From NCBI GenBank assembly GCA_002393555.1, contig DGSP01000007.1, positions 1 through 15,140 on the forward strand: a stretch of 15,140 nucleotides of DNA, in the 5' to 3' direction. This DNA is from Prevotellaceae bacterium UBA4359 (GTDB lineage: Bacteria > Bacteroidota > Bacteroidia > Bacteroidales > Bacteroidaceae). Under the pieces are notes generated by a model. That model was not told the DNA's origin. It worked only from the letters and a program-made list of their open reading frames with translations, and made no database searches. Positions 1 to 7,395 of the stretch are shown here, piece by piece (the stretch's first letter is position 1; each line of letters starts with the position of its first letter). A program made the position numbers and the translations under genes.

Positions 1-243
1 ATTATAGTTCTGTTCGACCGGCCAGGCTTCCTGCGATTCTATCGTCTTTATCGTTATTTTTCTTTAGGAATTAACTTCTGCTTGTGTATTCCGTTCTCCC
101 CAAATCGTTTGGAAGAAAAGGGGATGGAATACGCTGCTTGTCTTGTATGCTTGTTCGCAGTCTGTCAAAGATCTCTTTTCAACTTTTCGGAAAGTGAGCA
201 TAAAAACGCTTCCGAGGGGAACACCTCGGTTGCTTTCCGAAAG
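1..243 (-). other. Putative rRNA-operon leader (partial, runs off left edge)
   Basis: Downstream of the promoter at 250-281 the minus strand has no convincing reading frame. It can fold: arms at 184-194 and 233-243 (CTTTCCGAAAG pairing with its near-exact complement) enclose a smaller stem, CCGAGG at 212-217 with CCTCGG at 224-229. Further on the minus strand reads GAGATCTTTGACAGACTG, which resembles the pre-16S leaders I know from Bacteroidales rRNA operons. A strong promoter with a structured, non-coding leader of more than 240 nt fits an rRNA operon whose 16S gene begins just beyond position 1. The 16S sequence itself is not in the window, so this is inference. A leader for a highly expressed protein gene is the alternative. 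Confidence 0.4.
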
Positions 244-249
244 CGAGTG

Positions 250-281
250 CAAAGGTAGGGACTTTTTAAATACTGACCAAA
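250..281 (-). promoter_or_regulatory. Strong Bacteroidetes-type promoter, leftward
   Basis: Read on the minus strand, TTTG (281-278) is followed by exactly 20 nt and then TACCTTTG (257-250). This is a perfect match to the Bacteroidetes primary sigma consensus TTTG-N19-21-TAnnTTTG. An A/T-rich tract with runs of A and T lies upstream (about 285-325) and could act as an UP element, as in rRNA promoters. Start of transcription is expected near 243. No gene inside the window is served by it, so its target lies to the left. Confidence 0.7.
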
Positions 282-441
282 TCTTTTGGCAACTTTTTTC
301 AAGAAAAAGTGAAAAAAGAGGGAAACAGGGAGGAAAAGGAGGTTTTTCAGTCCCCATGTGGGCAATATGCACACCTCATTTCGATTGTCCGACAATAATC
401 AGATAAATCTGGTTCATCTGCTTAATCGTTCCGCAAGAACT

Positions 442-472
442 TGATACGCCTTCGGCGGACGAAGGCGTATCA
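442..472. repeat. Perfect hairpin repeat, copy 1
   Basis: TGATACGCCTTC (442-453) and GAAGGCGTATCA (461-472) are exact 12-bp complements around a 7-nt loop. A diverged copy of the core lies at 15053-15079 in the same orientation: 446-472 matches it at 24 of 27 positions. This looks like a member of a dispersed extragenic palindromic family. It has no T-run on either side, so it is not a typical intrinsic terminator. Confidence 0.6.
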
Positions 473-533
473 CTGTATTACTTAACTCTTCATTCTTAAT
501 GAGCCTTACATCGTTACCCTCACGAGCCTTGCA

Positions 534-557
534 CCGTAAAGTTCACAACCTTTACGG
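534..557. repeat. Intergenic inverted repeat
   Basis: CCGTAAAG (534-541) pairs with CTTTACGG (550-557) around 8 nt. It sits in the gene-free stretch 282-670 between the leftward promoter and the end of the restriction gene. I see no other gene, RNA or clear terminator in that stretch. The minus strand just past the restriction gene stop has a T-run (near 648-654) but only a very weak stem before it. Confidence 0.35.
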
Positions 558-670
558 CGCTCCACCACACGATGCCTCCCAAAGGTCATGAGGGGGTGAA
601 AAGGGGGGCATAGATTCCTTATTCCATGGGGTTAATCATCGACTCAATAAAAAAGGCACTTCACCCATTA

Positions 671-3600
671 TTACTTGATTTTACTATCTATTATCTTCCA
701 TTCTGTTTCATTTATTCCCCACTCAGACCTTAATTGTTCGTCATTTATTCTTTCAGAATATCGTCCCAAATCTGGAATAAACATGAAACACTCCCTTGTT
801 ACATCTTGTGAAGCAACACATTGCGAGAGCAGATATCTGACAATTTTGGTAAATATGTACGACTTAAAATTTTCGATTTCTGCTTTTGTGTCAAATGCTG
901 CTGCCACAAGATACACCTCCGCACAGCATTCCCCTGGCTGGGCTATTCTAACATTACCATCGTTATAGAAACCCACAGGTTTTGTAAAATCGGTTTGTCC
1001 TGCGATTGGTGAACGTGGTATCAACAATTTCCATTTATTAAGAAAATGGAAATCATCTTTAACATCATCTTTAGATGCGTATTTAAGTCCGATTTTTTGT
1101 TTAAACCAACAGGGAATCCCTGAAGAATGTGGTGGGTAGTCTGTTTGTAAAGCAAATGGTTTACGAGGAGACACACGCTTGTCTAATGTGGCTCCATTAT
1201 TGATGTTTAGTTTCTTTATTTTATTGATGATTGTTGGTGCTGAATTATCTCTAAGTAAGACTTGAAATTCATTTAATTTTCTTCTTTTGGAATCCAAGTT
1301 TCCTTTTATAGACGAAACGAATTCGCACTTACCATCTGGAGAACGATTTACGAGATCCATATGGAAATAACATACACCTCCCGCGATTTCAGCTGAAGGG
1401 AAAAGTTCACGATAATCTGGATAATCATAAATGGTTCTTATGTGCTCATCACCAAGCATTACTTTTCTAAAGCCATCCAATCCTTTGCCTCCCACATACC
1501 ACCGAGCAGGCATAATCATTGATATATGTTTAGGCGATATTGCTTTTGAAATTTCAACAAAACGATGATATATAGGAGATGCACTATTGGAATTCCCTCC
1601 ATCCATCACTTGATACGGTGGGTTTCCCACCACAGCGTCTATTTTCATATTCTCATTATTATTGATTTTCCAGAAGTGTTTGCCGTCGCGGAAAGTGTTG
1701 ACCACGGCGGTAGGCTTCTCGGAGATGTTCTTGATTAAGTTTTTGTAGTATTGAGCATTTACGCGGGTGGAACGGAAGCCTGCCAAGGTGCGGCGCGTGA
1801 TGCTGCGAGCCATCGGAGTTTTGCACACCACCAGAATGTTCTCCTCGATGGTGGCATCCCACAGGCTCATGGCAAAACTGTGGCTCACTTCACCATATTT
1901 CTCTTTTGCCGCCTCTACGCGAGTTCTATATATGTTATAGGCACAGTAGAGTGGATAGAGACCACTCTTTGAGTTGATTTCCAGCACATGGCTGTCCGTC
2001 TTGAACACATCGGCTGTCACTTTGCCCCTATCTACATAGCGGGGAACATCCAACATCTGCTTGAATTCTTCATCGTAGAAGCACCAGCCGCCCAAACAAT
2101 CGCTCATGTGCATATTCACCACGCGCCAAGGAGTCAAGACTGTCTCTTTGTCTGGGTTACGGAACGTGTTGAAGATGTTGGCGAGACGTTCAATGCGTTC
2201 CTCAATGGTGAACTTGTCGGCAGCCCTTGCCATTTCTCTGATGCGTTTTCCTGCCTCACGGAAGACATCTGCCTCGTAGTATTTCTTGAAGTTCTCGAAG
2301 TCCTCCTTGGTCACACCTTTAGGCATAAATTCTTCCCACGACACATCGTCCACCAAGTTAGTGAAGTTGTCGATGGTCAATTCCTCTTCCTCGTTGCCCT
2401 GTATCGTGCAAGCATGCTTGCCATCTACATTCGCTTCGTTCGTCAGTTCTGCCCCATAGATGAGCAGGGGCATTCGGATACTGATACCACGCAAGATGCT
2501 GATGGCTTCTGCCCGTTGTGTCTTCTTCTGTTTCAGTTCTTCGAGACGCGCCTTTTCTTCGGGTGTGAGGTCTTTCTTCTTTTTCTTCTCCAGTTTTTCT
2601 TTTTCGGCATATTCCTCCTTGGTAAAACCTTGTTGGTTCACGTCGATGTCGCCACTCTTCGCCATCGCTTTCGTTGCACCAATCTTCCCTTTCAAATGCT
2701 TGAACATGGCCAAATCGACATCGGTGAGTTTCAGCAGTTCGTCGTTGTAGAGCGCGCCGTCCTCGAAACCGCACTGCACAACCTTCTCTATTTGGGCCTT
2801 TTTTAGTTGCCCCATCATGGTCTTCACATCGTAGGGCTTCATCTGGCTGCCTTCGATGGAGATGATGGGACAAAAGTTGAGAAAGTCGCCCAATATCTTT
2901 CTGTCGCCGTCGGTGGTTTTTCCGGCCTTGGCACTCACCTTTGCCGTCTCTGCCAAGACTCTTAGCGTCCTGTCTGGCGCGAAGTCGAAAGCATAGCACT
3001 GTTCCTTCATGCGCCCGTTGTGGCTGTAAGGTGTCTGCACACGGAAGATGGTCTGCATATATCCTGCTGCCGAAGTGCTGAATGAGCCTGTCATCATGAA
3101 CACGCCCGTCCAAGGCTTCACACTCACACCTGTGGTCAGCCGTCCGCATGAAAGGGTGATGGTGTAGGTTTCATCGGGGTCAGGCCCAATGGCCTTTTCC
3201 ACTGCCTTCAGTGCCTCAATGCTCTCTTCCTCTTCATCGCCGTCACCTGCCACATTCACCACGTCGAATGTGCCAAACACGGGATGTGACTTCAGTTTCA
3301 TGCTCAATGCCTTGGCTGCTTTCACACCTGGAAGCATCCAGAGTGTATGCCGAAAGATGCGGCGGTATTCGTCGTTGGAATAAGGATAAAGGCTTTCTGC
3401 ATCATCCTTGCACATCAGGTTCAGGAAGTTATCTACATCCCTGTCGTGAACAAACGTACCGTTCTCCTTCGTGCGGAAGAACTCGCGGAAATTGAAAGCC
3501 TTTTCGTCTTCCACAAACTCGCTCATCAGGTTGCCCAGGTCGTAGGTGTAGATGTTGATGGCTGGCAAGGAAGCGTAAGGGTTGGGTTCGTAGGGATTAT

Positions 3601-4639
3601 CGGTCTGCCAGGCCTGTTTTGCCTTCTGTTCCATCACGTAGTCCCAAGTGTAGATTTCCTCTTCGCTGTAGTCGTCGAAAAGGTTGAACGGTGTACCCGA
3701 AAGTTGCAGCACTTTGGTCGTTTCTTTTCTCAGTTCCTTCAGCACATTCTGCCCCAGTTCTGTCTTTGTACCCTCATGCGCCTCGTCCACAATGATGAAG
3801 TTCCAAGGCGTGTTGAACACACGGTCATTCTTGTCAAACTTTCCTCCTACGGTTTCTGAACCACGCAGGTCTTGCATGGAGGCGAAATAGATGTACTTCT
3901 TTCCTTGCGGCACCATCCGTTCCAACGAAGAAAAACTCTCTCCGTTAGTGCGTGAGCCATAGCGGTAGTCTTTCCTGTCGTAGAAGATTTTGCCGAAGTC
4001 CTCAAACCAACCAGCATCCACCACTGGGCGGTGCGTCAGAATCAGGGTGCGTGTGAACTCTTCTTCCTTCACCACCTGCAAGGCAGAGAGCGTCTTGCCA
4101 AAACGCATCTTGGCATTCCACAACATCTGGTTACCCTTCTTGAATCGCTTGCGCGTCTTGTCTATCGCTTCACGCTGTTCGGGACGGAAGAGAATGGGTG
4201 TCTGTCCTGTGGTGATGTCGGAGGAGTGAAGACTGGTTTCTCCCCTTTTTACCGCAAGGATGGCTTTCTTCACCGTTTCAAGGTCACAGCAATACCACTC
4301 GTCTGCTCCTTTCACGCCAGCAAACTCCTTCTTGCTGATGCCGCTGCGCTCCAGCACCCGATGCACCTGCTTGTCGTTGAAAGTCATAATCATGCCGCTC
4401 TGTACGTAGATGCTGATTTCGGTATGGAGCAACTGATAGGCTATGCCTGCCGTCTTGGTGTATTGGCGTATGCGCTTGTGGGCGGCTGTTTGCAGTGCCT
4501 CCGTATTGTTGAAGAGGTTGCTGCCGTCATCCTCGTCAATGGTTGTCTCTCCAATTTTCAGACAATCACGGTGCCGTTCGTCATTGATGGCGAACACATA
4601 AATGAGTTTCGATTTCAGGGATGTGGTAAAGGTTGCCAT
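671..4639 (-). CDS. Fused GIY-YIG-like nuclease, SF2 helicase and N6-adenine DNA methyltransferase
   Basis: This is a single-chain restriction-modification enzyme of 1322 residues. Residues about 11-130 resemble a T5orf172-type GIY-YIG nuclease (IYVF, LKIGET at 27-32, a VHRVL helix near 92-96, EWYCC at 114-118). An SF2 helicase follows: Walker A AKMRFGKT (176-183), DEAH (285-288), SGTP (314-317), GRLTTGVSV (499-507) and a motif VI-like Q529/R533. A lysine/glutamate-rich, probably helical segment covers 674-712. The methyltransferase part has a motif X-like VLTPWRVV (834-841), a degenerate motif I LEINSKSG (886-893) and the catalytic NPPY (1006-1009); the remainder should be the target-recognition region. 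Such enzymes typically methylate adenine and cut unmodified DNA with ATP-driven movement. Its start is 8 nt after the partner gene's stop. G+C falls sharply in the last 330 codons (below about position 1670). The nuclease assignment is less sure than helicase and methyltransferase; the exact R-M type is not determinable here. Confidence 0.85.
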   Translation of the reverse strand: MATFTTSLKSKLIYVFAINDERHRDCLKIGETTIDEDDGSNLFNNTEALQTAAHKRIRQYTKTAGIAYQLLHTEISIYVQSGMIMTFNDKQVHRVLERSGISKKEFAGVKGADEWYCCDLETVKKAILAVKRGETSLHSSDITTGQTPILFRPEQREAIDKTRKRFKKGNQMLWNAKMRFGKTLSALQVVKEEEFTRTLILTHRPVVDAGWFEDFGKIFYDRKDYRYGSRTNGESFSSLERMVPQGKKYIYFASMQDLRGSETVGGKFDKNDRVFNTPWNFIIVDEAHEGTKTELGQNVLKELRKETTKVLQLSGTPFNLFDDYSEEEIYTWDYVMEQKAKQAWQTDNPYEPNPYASLPAINIYTYDLGNLMSEFVEDEKAFNFREFFRTKENGTFVHDRDVDNFLNLMCKDDAESLYPYSNDEYRRIFRHTLWMLPGVKAAKALSMKLKSHPVFGTFDVVNVAGDGDEEEESIEALKAVEKAIGPDPDETYTITLSCGRLTTGVSVKPWTGVFMMTGSFSTSAAGYMQTIFRVQTPYSHNGRMKEQCYAFDFAPDRTLRVLAETAKVSAKAGKTTDGDRKILGDFLNFCPIISIEGSQMKPYDVKTMMGQLKKAQIEKVVQCGFEDGALYNDELLKLTDVDLAMFKHLKGKIGATKAMAKSGDIDVNQQGFTKEEYAEKEKLEKKKKKDLTPEEKARLEELKQKKTQRAEAISILRGISIRMPLLIYGAELTNEANVDGKHACTIQGNEEEELTIDNFTNLVDDVSWEEFMPKGVTKEDFENFKKYYEADVFREAGKRIREMARAADKFTIEERIERLANIFNTFRNPDKETVLTPWRVVNMHMSDCLGGWCFYDEEFKQMLDVPRYVDRGKVTADVFKTDSHVLEINSKSGLYPLYCAYNIYRTRVEAAKEKYGEVSHSFAMSLWDATIEENILVVCKTPMARSITRRTLAGFRSTRVNAQYYKNLIKNISEKPTAVVNTFRDGKHFWKINNNENMKIDAVVGNPPYQVMDGGNSNSASPIYHRFVEISKAISPKHISMIMPARWYVGGKGLDGFRKVMLGDEHIRTIYDYPDYRELFPSAEIAGGVCYFHMDLVNRSPDGKCEFVSSIKGNLDSKRRKLNEFQVLLRDNSAPTIINKIKKLNINNGATLDKRVSPRKPFALQTDYPPHSSGIPCWFKQKIGLKYASKDDVKDDFHFLNKWKLLIPRSPIAGQTDFTKPVGFYNDGNVRIAQPGECCAEVYLVAAAFDTKAEIENFKSYIFTKIVRYLLSQCVASQDVTRECFMFIPDLGRYSERINDEQLRSEWGINETEWKIIDSKIK

Positions 4640-4647
4640 AGTATTTC

Positions 4648-5637
4648 TTATTTGATGAGGTCAATGAATCGGATTTTCTTCTTGTTGTTCGGCCAGTCGC
4701 GTATGAGGCAGTAGATGCCGTTATGGTGGTGGATGTCGTCTTTCTCGCAGCCCAGACAAGGGATAACACGCTCGGTTTTTTCTTCAAACAGTCCTCCAGA
4801 CACCACCGTCAGACTGTGGCAGGAGTCTGGCACGACTCCTTTCAGCCCGTCCATCTGGAAGATGTTCCATGAGATGATGTAGGCAATGTAATTGATGGAT
4901 TTGAGAAGTGGCATCTTACCAAACTTCGCTTGGTAGTATTCGATGAAAGTCCAGAGCAGTGCTTCACGTGCCAAGAGGAGGTTGTCGCCTTGCCACTCGT
5001 AGCCATAGGTGTGTATATAGGCTTCCTGTGCCATGTCGAGCCATTCGGCACTGGTGACGGTGTTCTCGCCGACGATGCGTAGTTTCCTGTCAAGCAGTCC
5101 GATACGTTCATTGAGAGGGATGAATGCACCTGTGGTGGTGTCGTAGCGACTCACCAGATAGGGCGCTTCGCCACAGGTGATTTCCCAACGGGTGGCGCGC
5201 ACATAGCCCTTCCATGACTTGCCTTCGGGAAACTCAATTCGGTTGGGAATCGTTTGCCAGGTGTGCTTTTCACTGTCTTCCACATTGAAGACATCCTTTC
5301 TGCCAAACCATGCTTCGTCAATGAGATTGTTCTGTGCATTGCACACCCATGAGGGGGTAAACACCTCTGCCATATCTTTGGCTCGGCCGGTTTGGTTCGC
5401 TTTCGACTTGAACACACGGGGTCTTATTACCATTCCTCGCTCACCCGTAATCAGTTCGGGCCGTATCTCCGAATGGTAATCGTACATGCTTCCAAGCGAC
5501 TCATAGTCATGGGTCGCCCAGAAGATGTTGCGTCCTGTCGTGTGGTCACGCAGCAGTGTGTCCAACACCGCTGCCGACAATTCACGCAGGTCGTCCTCTC
5601 TGATATCCACAGAGAGGCCTGTTTCATCGTTTGGCAT
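4648..5637 (-). CDS. Methyltransferase-like R-M subunit without catalytic motif IV
   Basis: This 329-residue protein is the first gene of the restriction operon and is 8 nt from the large fusion gene. It shows a motif X-like EVFTPSWVC (91-99), a motif I-like ITCGEAPYLVSRYD (153-166), a motif II-like YGYEWQGDNLLLARE (211-225) and a motif III-like NIFQMDGL (258-265). It ends before any N/DPPY motif, so it could bind SAM but should not methylate by itself. The tail has CLGC (294-297), HHH (303-305) and C310, a possible metal site. Annotation pipelines usually call such proteins restriction endonuclease subunit M. I infer that it works with the large fusion, perhaps for SAM or DNA binding. The start at 5637 follows an in-frame stop a few codons upstream, so no longer form is possible. 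Confidence 0.75.
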   Translation of the reverse strand: MPNDETGLSVDIREDDLRELSAAVLDTLLRDHTTGRNIFWATHDYESLGSMYDYHSEIRPELITGERGMVIRPRVFKSKANQTGRAKDMAEVFTPSWVCNAQNNLIDEAWFGRKDVFNVEDSEKHTWQTIPNRIEFPEGKSWKGYVRATRWEITCGEAPYLVSRYDTTTGAFIPLNERIGLLDRKLRIVGENTVTSAEWLDMAQEAYIHTYGYEWQGDNLLLAREALLWTFIEYYQAKFGKMPLLKSINYIAYIISWNIFQMDGLKGVVPDSCHSLTVVSGGLFEEKTERVIPCLGCEKDDIHHHNGIYCLIRDWPNNKKKIRFIDLIK

Positions 5638-5929
5638 TCCTTGCGCTTATGACTTTGGCACTCGCACTTATCGGGATTCTTTGGGCTTATCTACGACAAG
5701 ACCTCCATGTACGAAAAAGCGTGTCCGCTCTTATCGAACATAGAGGCCCTGAGACTGCCCAGTAGAATGATAAGTGACGCCCACGCTAAGCGCAGACATT
5801 CACAATTATCACAATTCTACTTGAGTTAGAAATTTCTCAGGTTTCTATGTTCTCCTTGATAACTGCTCATGCTGTTATTAATTCCAAAAGGGGCTGCCGC
5901 TCTTCGCCAAGATGCAGGCAACTCAAGGG
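5638..5929 (-). other. Long structured leader of the restriction operon
   Basis: About 290 nt separate the predicted promoter from the first start codon. I find no convincing gene in it. It holds an imperfect stem-loop at 5761-5821 with exact outer arms AGTAGAA (5761-5767) and TTCTACT (5815-5821), and a tandem TCACAATT repeat (5800-5807, 5809-5816). A second 9-bp inverted pair, GAACATAGA at 5736-5744 and TCTATGTTC at 5844-5852, could compete with it. No controller-protein gene is visible here, so any control of the restriction genes would act through this leader or in trans. Confidence 0.4.
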
Positions 5930-5960
5930 CAAAGGTACACAATAATTTTTAGAAATGAAA
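5930..5960 (-). promoter_or_regulatory. Predicted promoter of the restriction operon
   Basis: On the minus strand TACCTTTG (5937-5930) matches the Bacteroidetes -7 consensus exactly. Nineteen nt upstream is TTTC (5960-5957), one base from the TTTG -33 box. The nearest gene downstream is the SAM-binding subunit at 5637. Confidence 0.55.
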
Positions 5961-6063
5961 GCATGAGGGAATGAAAAAATAAAAAAAGGCGTAAACAAAT
6001 TTTCGTTTACGCCTTTGGTGGTATGGGGGGGCAATAAAAATGAACGAATGAGAGAATGAAAAA
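5954..6063. repeat. 25-nt direct repeats flanking a hairpin
   Basis: Positions 5954-5978 and 6039-6063 match at 22 of 25 bases (both start AATGAA and end GAATGAAAAA). The copies are 85 nt apart and enclose the hairpin at 5985-6016. A run of seven G (6025-6031) lies between the hairpin and the second copy. The stretch 5938-6159 contains no gene. Confidence 0.55.
5978..6016 (-). terminator. Intrinsic-terminator-like hairpin, leftward
   Basis: AAAGGCGTAAAC (5985-5996) and GTTTACGCCTTT (6005-6016) are exact 12-bp complements around 8 nt. On the minus strand the stem is followed by a T-rich tract (5984-5975); on the plus strand it is followed by G-rich sequence. The layout is therefore a terminator for leftward transcription, although no leftward gene lies to its right before 8582. 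It may insulate the restriction promoter from antisense transcription, or be part of a mobile repeat. Confidence 0.5.
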
Positions 6064-6142
6064 GACGAGGGGGAATGGGGTGAATAATAGGGGGGAACGT
6101 TGATTTATCGTGTCACGAATAGGTCAAATGAAAAAAAAGCCG

Positions 6143-6150
6143 TACCTTCG
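6143..6150 (+). promoter_or_regulatory. Possible -7 box for the DUF5063 operon
   Basis: TACCTTCG differs from the TAnnTTTG consensus by one base. No good TTTG lies 19-21 nt upstream. A start near 6157 would leave only about three bases before the ATG at 6160, so the transcript would be nearly leaderless. Confidence 0.3.
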
Positions 6151-6159
6151 CACTCGATT

Positions 6160-6696
6160 ATGAAACAAGAAGAAAAATCGCCTGTATATGGTCGCGACGT
6201 GATGGAACTGGTCACAGTGGCTGTTGAATATTGTGCTTTCCTTGAACAAGCAGAGGGAAAGACACGCATGAGTTTTGTGGATACGCTGATGAAGTTGCTT
6301 CCCCTACTCTACCTGAAGGCAGCACTGCTCCCCAAGTATGAGATTCTGGATGGAGAGTATCTTCCTGAAGATTATGTCAGCGAAGATAATTATAATATAG
6401 TACGCGCGAACATTAATATAATAATGGGAGAGAAGGATGACTATCTGGATGTGTTCATGGAGGACATGAAATATAGCGAATCTCCCATCTTGGCTACAGT
6501 CAGCGAAAATTTGGCTGACATCTACCAAGAACTGAAAAATTTTGTCCTCAACTATAAGAATGCAATCAATGACAGCCAAATGATGAATGCGCTTGCGGCA
6601 GTGAAGGAGGAGTTTCAGTTCAGTTGGGGGCAGAAACTTGTGAATGTGCAGCGTGCCTTGCATGAGGTTCGTTATTCGGAGGAGGAAGGATATTAA
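6160..6696 (+). CDS. DUF5063 domain-containing protein
   Basis: A 178-residue, acidic, largely helical soluble protein with no signal peptide or membrane segment. I recognise it as the DUF5063 family found across Bacteroidetes next to a 3'-5' exonuclease and an RlmI-like methyltransferase, which is the same order seen here. Its molecular role is unknown. An upstream ATG at 6100 would add 20 residues of low-complexity, basic sequence. I prefer 6160 (MKQEE) because a -7-like box lies between the two. The gene is followed after 2 nt by the next start, so the two are very likely co-transcribed and translationally coupled. A purine-rich GGAGGAAGGA (6681-6690) at its 3' end can serve as the ribosome site of the next gene. 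Confidence 0.75.
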   Translation: MKQEEKSPVYGRDVMELVTVAVEYCAFLEQAEGKTRMSFVDTLMKLLPLLYLKAALLPKYEILDGEYLPEDYVSEDNYNIVRANINIIMGEKDDYLDVFMEDMKYSESPILATVSENLADIYQELKNFVLNYKNAINDSQMMNALAAVKEEFQFSWGQKLVNVQRALHEVRYSEEEGY

Positions 6697-6698
6697 CG

Positions 6699-7358
6699 GT
6701 GCTGGAGAAGATGAAAGCCATTCTAAATAAATATGATAAAAAGAAAATAGCGACGCTACCCAGAGTGTTGTTTGAGGGACGAGTTATTGTCATCTTCACG
6801 GAAAAGGACGCTGAGAAGGCTGTGGATTACCTGATGAAACAACCCGTTTTAGGTTTCGACACCGAAACGAAGCCGACGTTTACGAAAGGGAAAGCACATC
6901 AGGTGGCGTTGTTGCAGGTTTCCAGTCCCGACACCTGTTTCTTGTTCAGACTCAACAAAATTGGATTGACCGATTCCATCGTCAGGCTGCTGGAAGACCA
7001 AGATATACTCAAAGTGGGGCTTTCGTTGCAAGACGACATGAGGATGCTGAAACAACGCAGGCGCTTCAAGCCTGGCACATTCGTGGAGTTGCAAAAGGAA
7101 GTGAAAGACATCGGTATCGAGGACAACAGTCTGCAAAAAATCTATGCAAATCTTTTTGGCGAAAAAATATCCAAGAGTCAGCAACTCTCCAACTGGGAAG
7201 CCGACATACTGACCGAAGCACAACAACGGTATGCGGCCACTGACGCTTGGGCATGCATCCAAATACACGAAGAAGTAGCGAGGATGAAGAGAGAGCAAGA
7301 CTTCATACTGGAAAAAGTGCCAGAAGAACGCAGGACATTCTCTACAACCCATTCTTAA
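6699..7358 (+). CDS. 3'-5' exonuclease, RNase D / DEDDy type
   Basis: The 219-residue protein carries the DEDDy exonuclease fold. It has FDTET with D54 and E56, a GLSLQDD segment with the third acidic residue at 112 or 113, and YAATD with Y178 and D182. These residues bind the two metal ions that cut nucleotides from a 3' end. It has only the nuclease core and lacks the HRDC domains of RNase D, so the natural substrate (RNA or DNA) is open. The GTG at 6699 is favoured because GGAGGAAGGA at 6681-6690 is well placed for it; an ATG at 6711 is the alternative. It stands between the DUF5063 gene and the rRNA methyltransferase, which suggests a role in RNA metabolism, but that is inference. Confidence 0.85.
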   Translation: MLEKMKAILNKYDKKKIATLPRVLFEGRVIVIFTEKDAEKAVDYLMKQPVLGFDTETKPTFTKGKAHQVALLQVSSPDTCFLFRLNKIGLTDSIVRLLEDQDILKVGLSLQDDMRMLKQRRRFKPGTFVELQKEVKDIGIEDNSLQKIYANLFGEKISKSQQLSNWEADILTEAQQRYAATDAWACIQIHEEVARMKREQDFILEKVPEERRTFSTTHS

Positions 7359-7395
7359 TCAAGACAATCATCACGAATCAATCAAAAGACAATCA

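Noticed and set aside
64..406. Short frames on both strands at the left edge, including a 45-codon minus frame from an ATG near 200
   Set aside because: The frames overlap each other and the folded leader, and show no family resemblance. The promoter and structure fit a non-coding leader better.
648..671. Terminator directly after the restriction fusion gene
   Set aside because: A T-run is present on the minus strand, but the only stem before it is about three base pairs.
1988..2806. 272-codon plus-strand frame inside the restriction gene
   Set aside because: It is antisense to the helicase/methyltransferase linker; the phenylalanine/leucine-rich stretch is only the complement of the lysine/glutamate-rich segment.
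5649..5765. 38-codon plus-strand frame with a hydrophobic segment
   Set aside because: It begins with MTLALALIGILWAYL and looks like a membrane segment, but it lies antisense in the restriction operon leader with no promoter or neighbour to support it.
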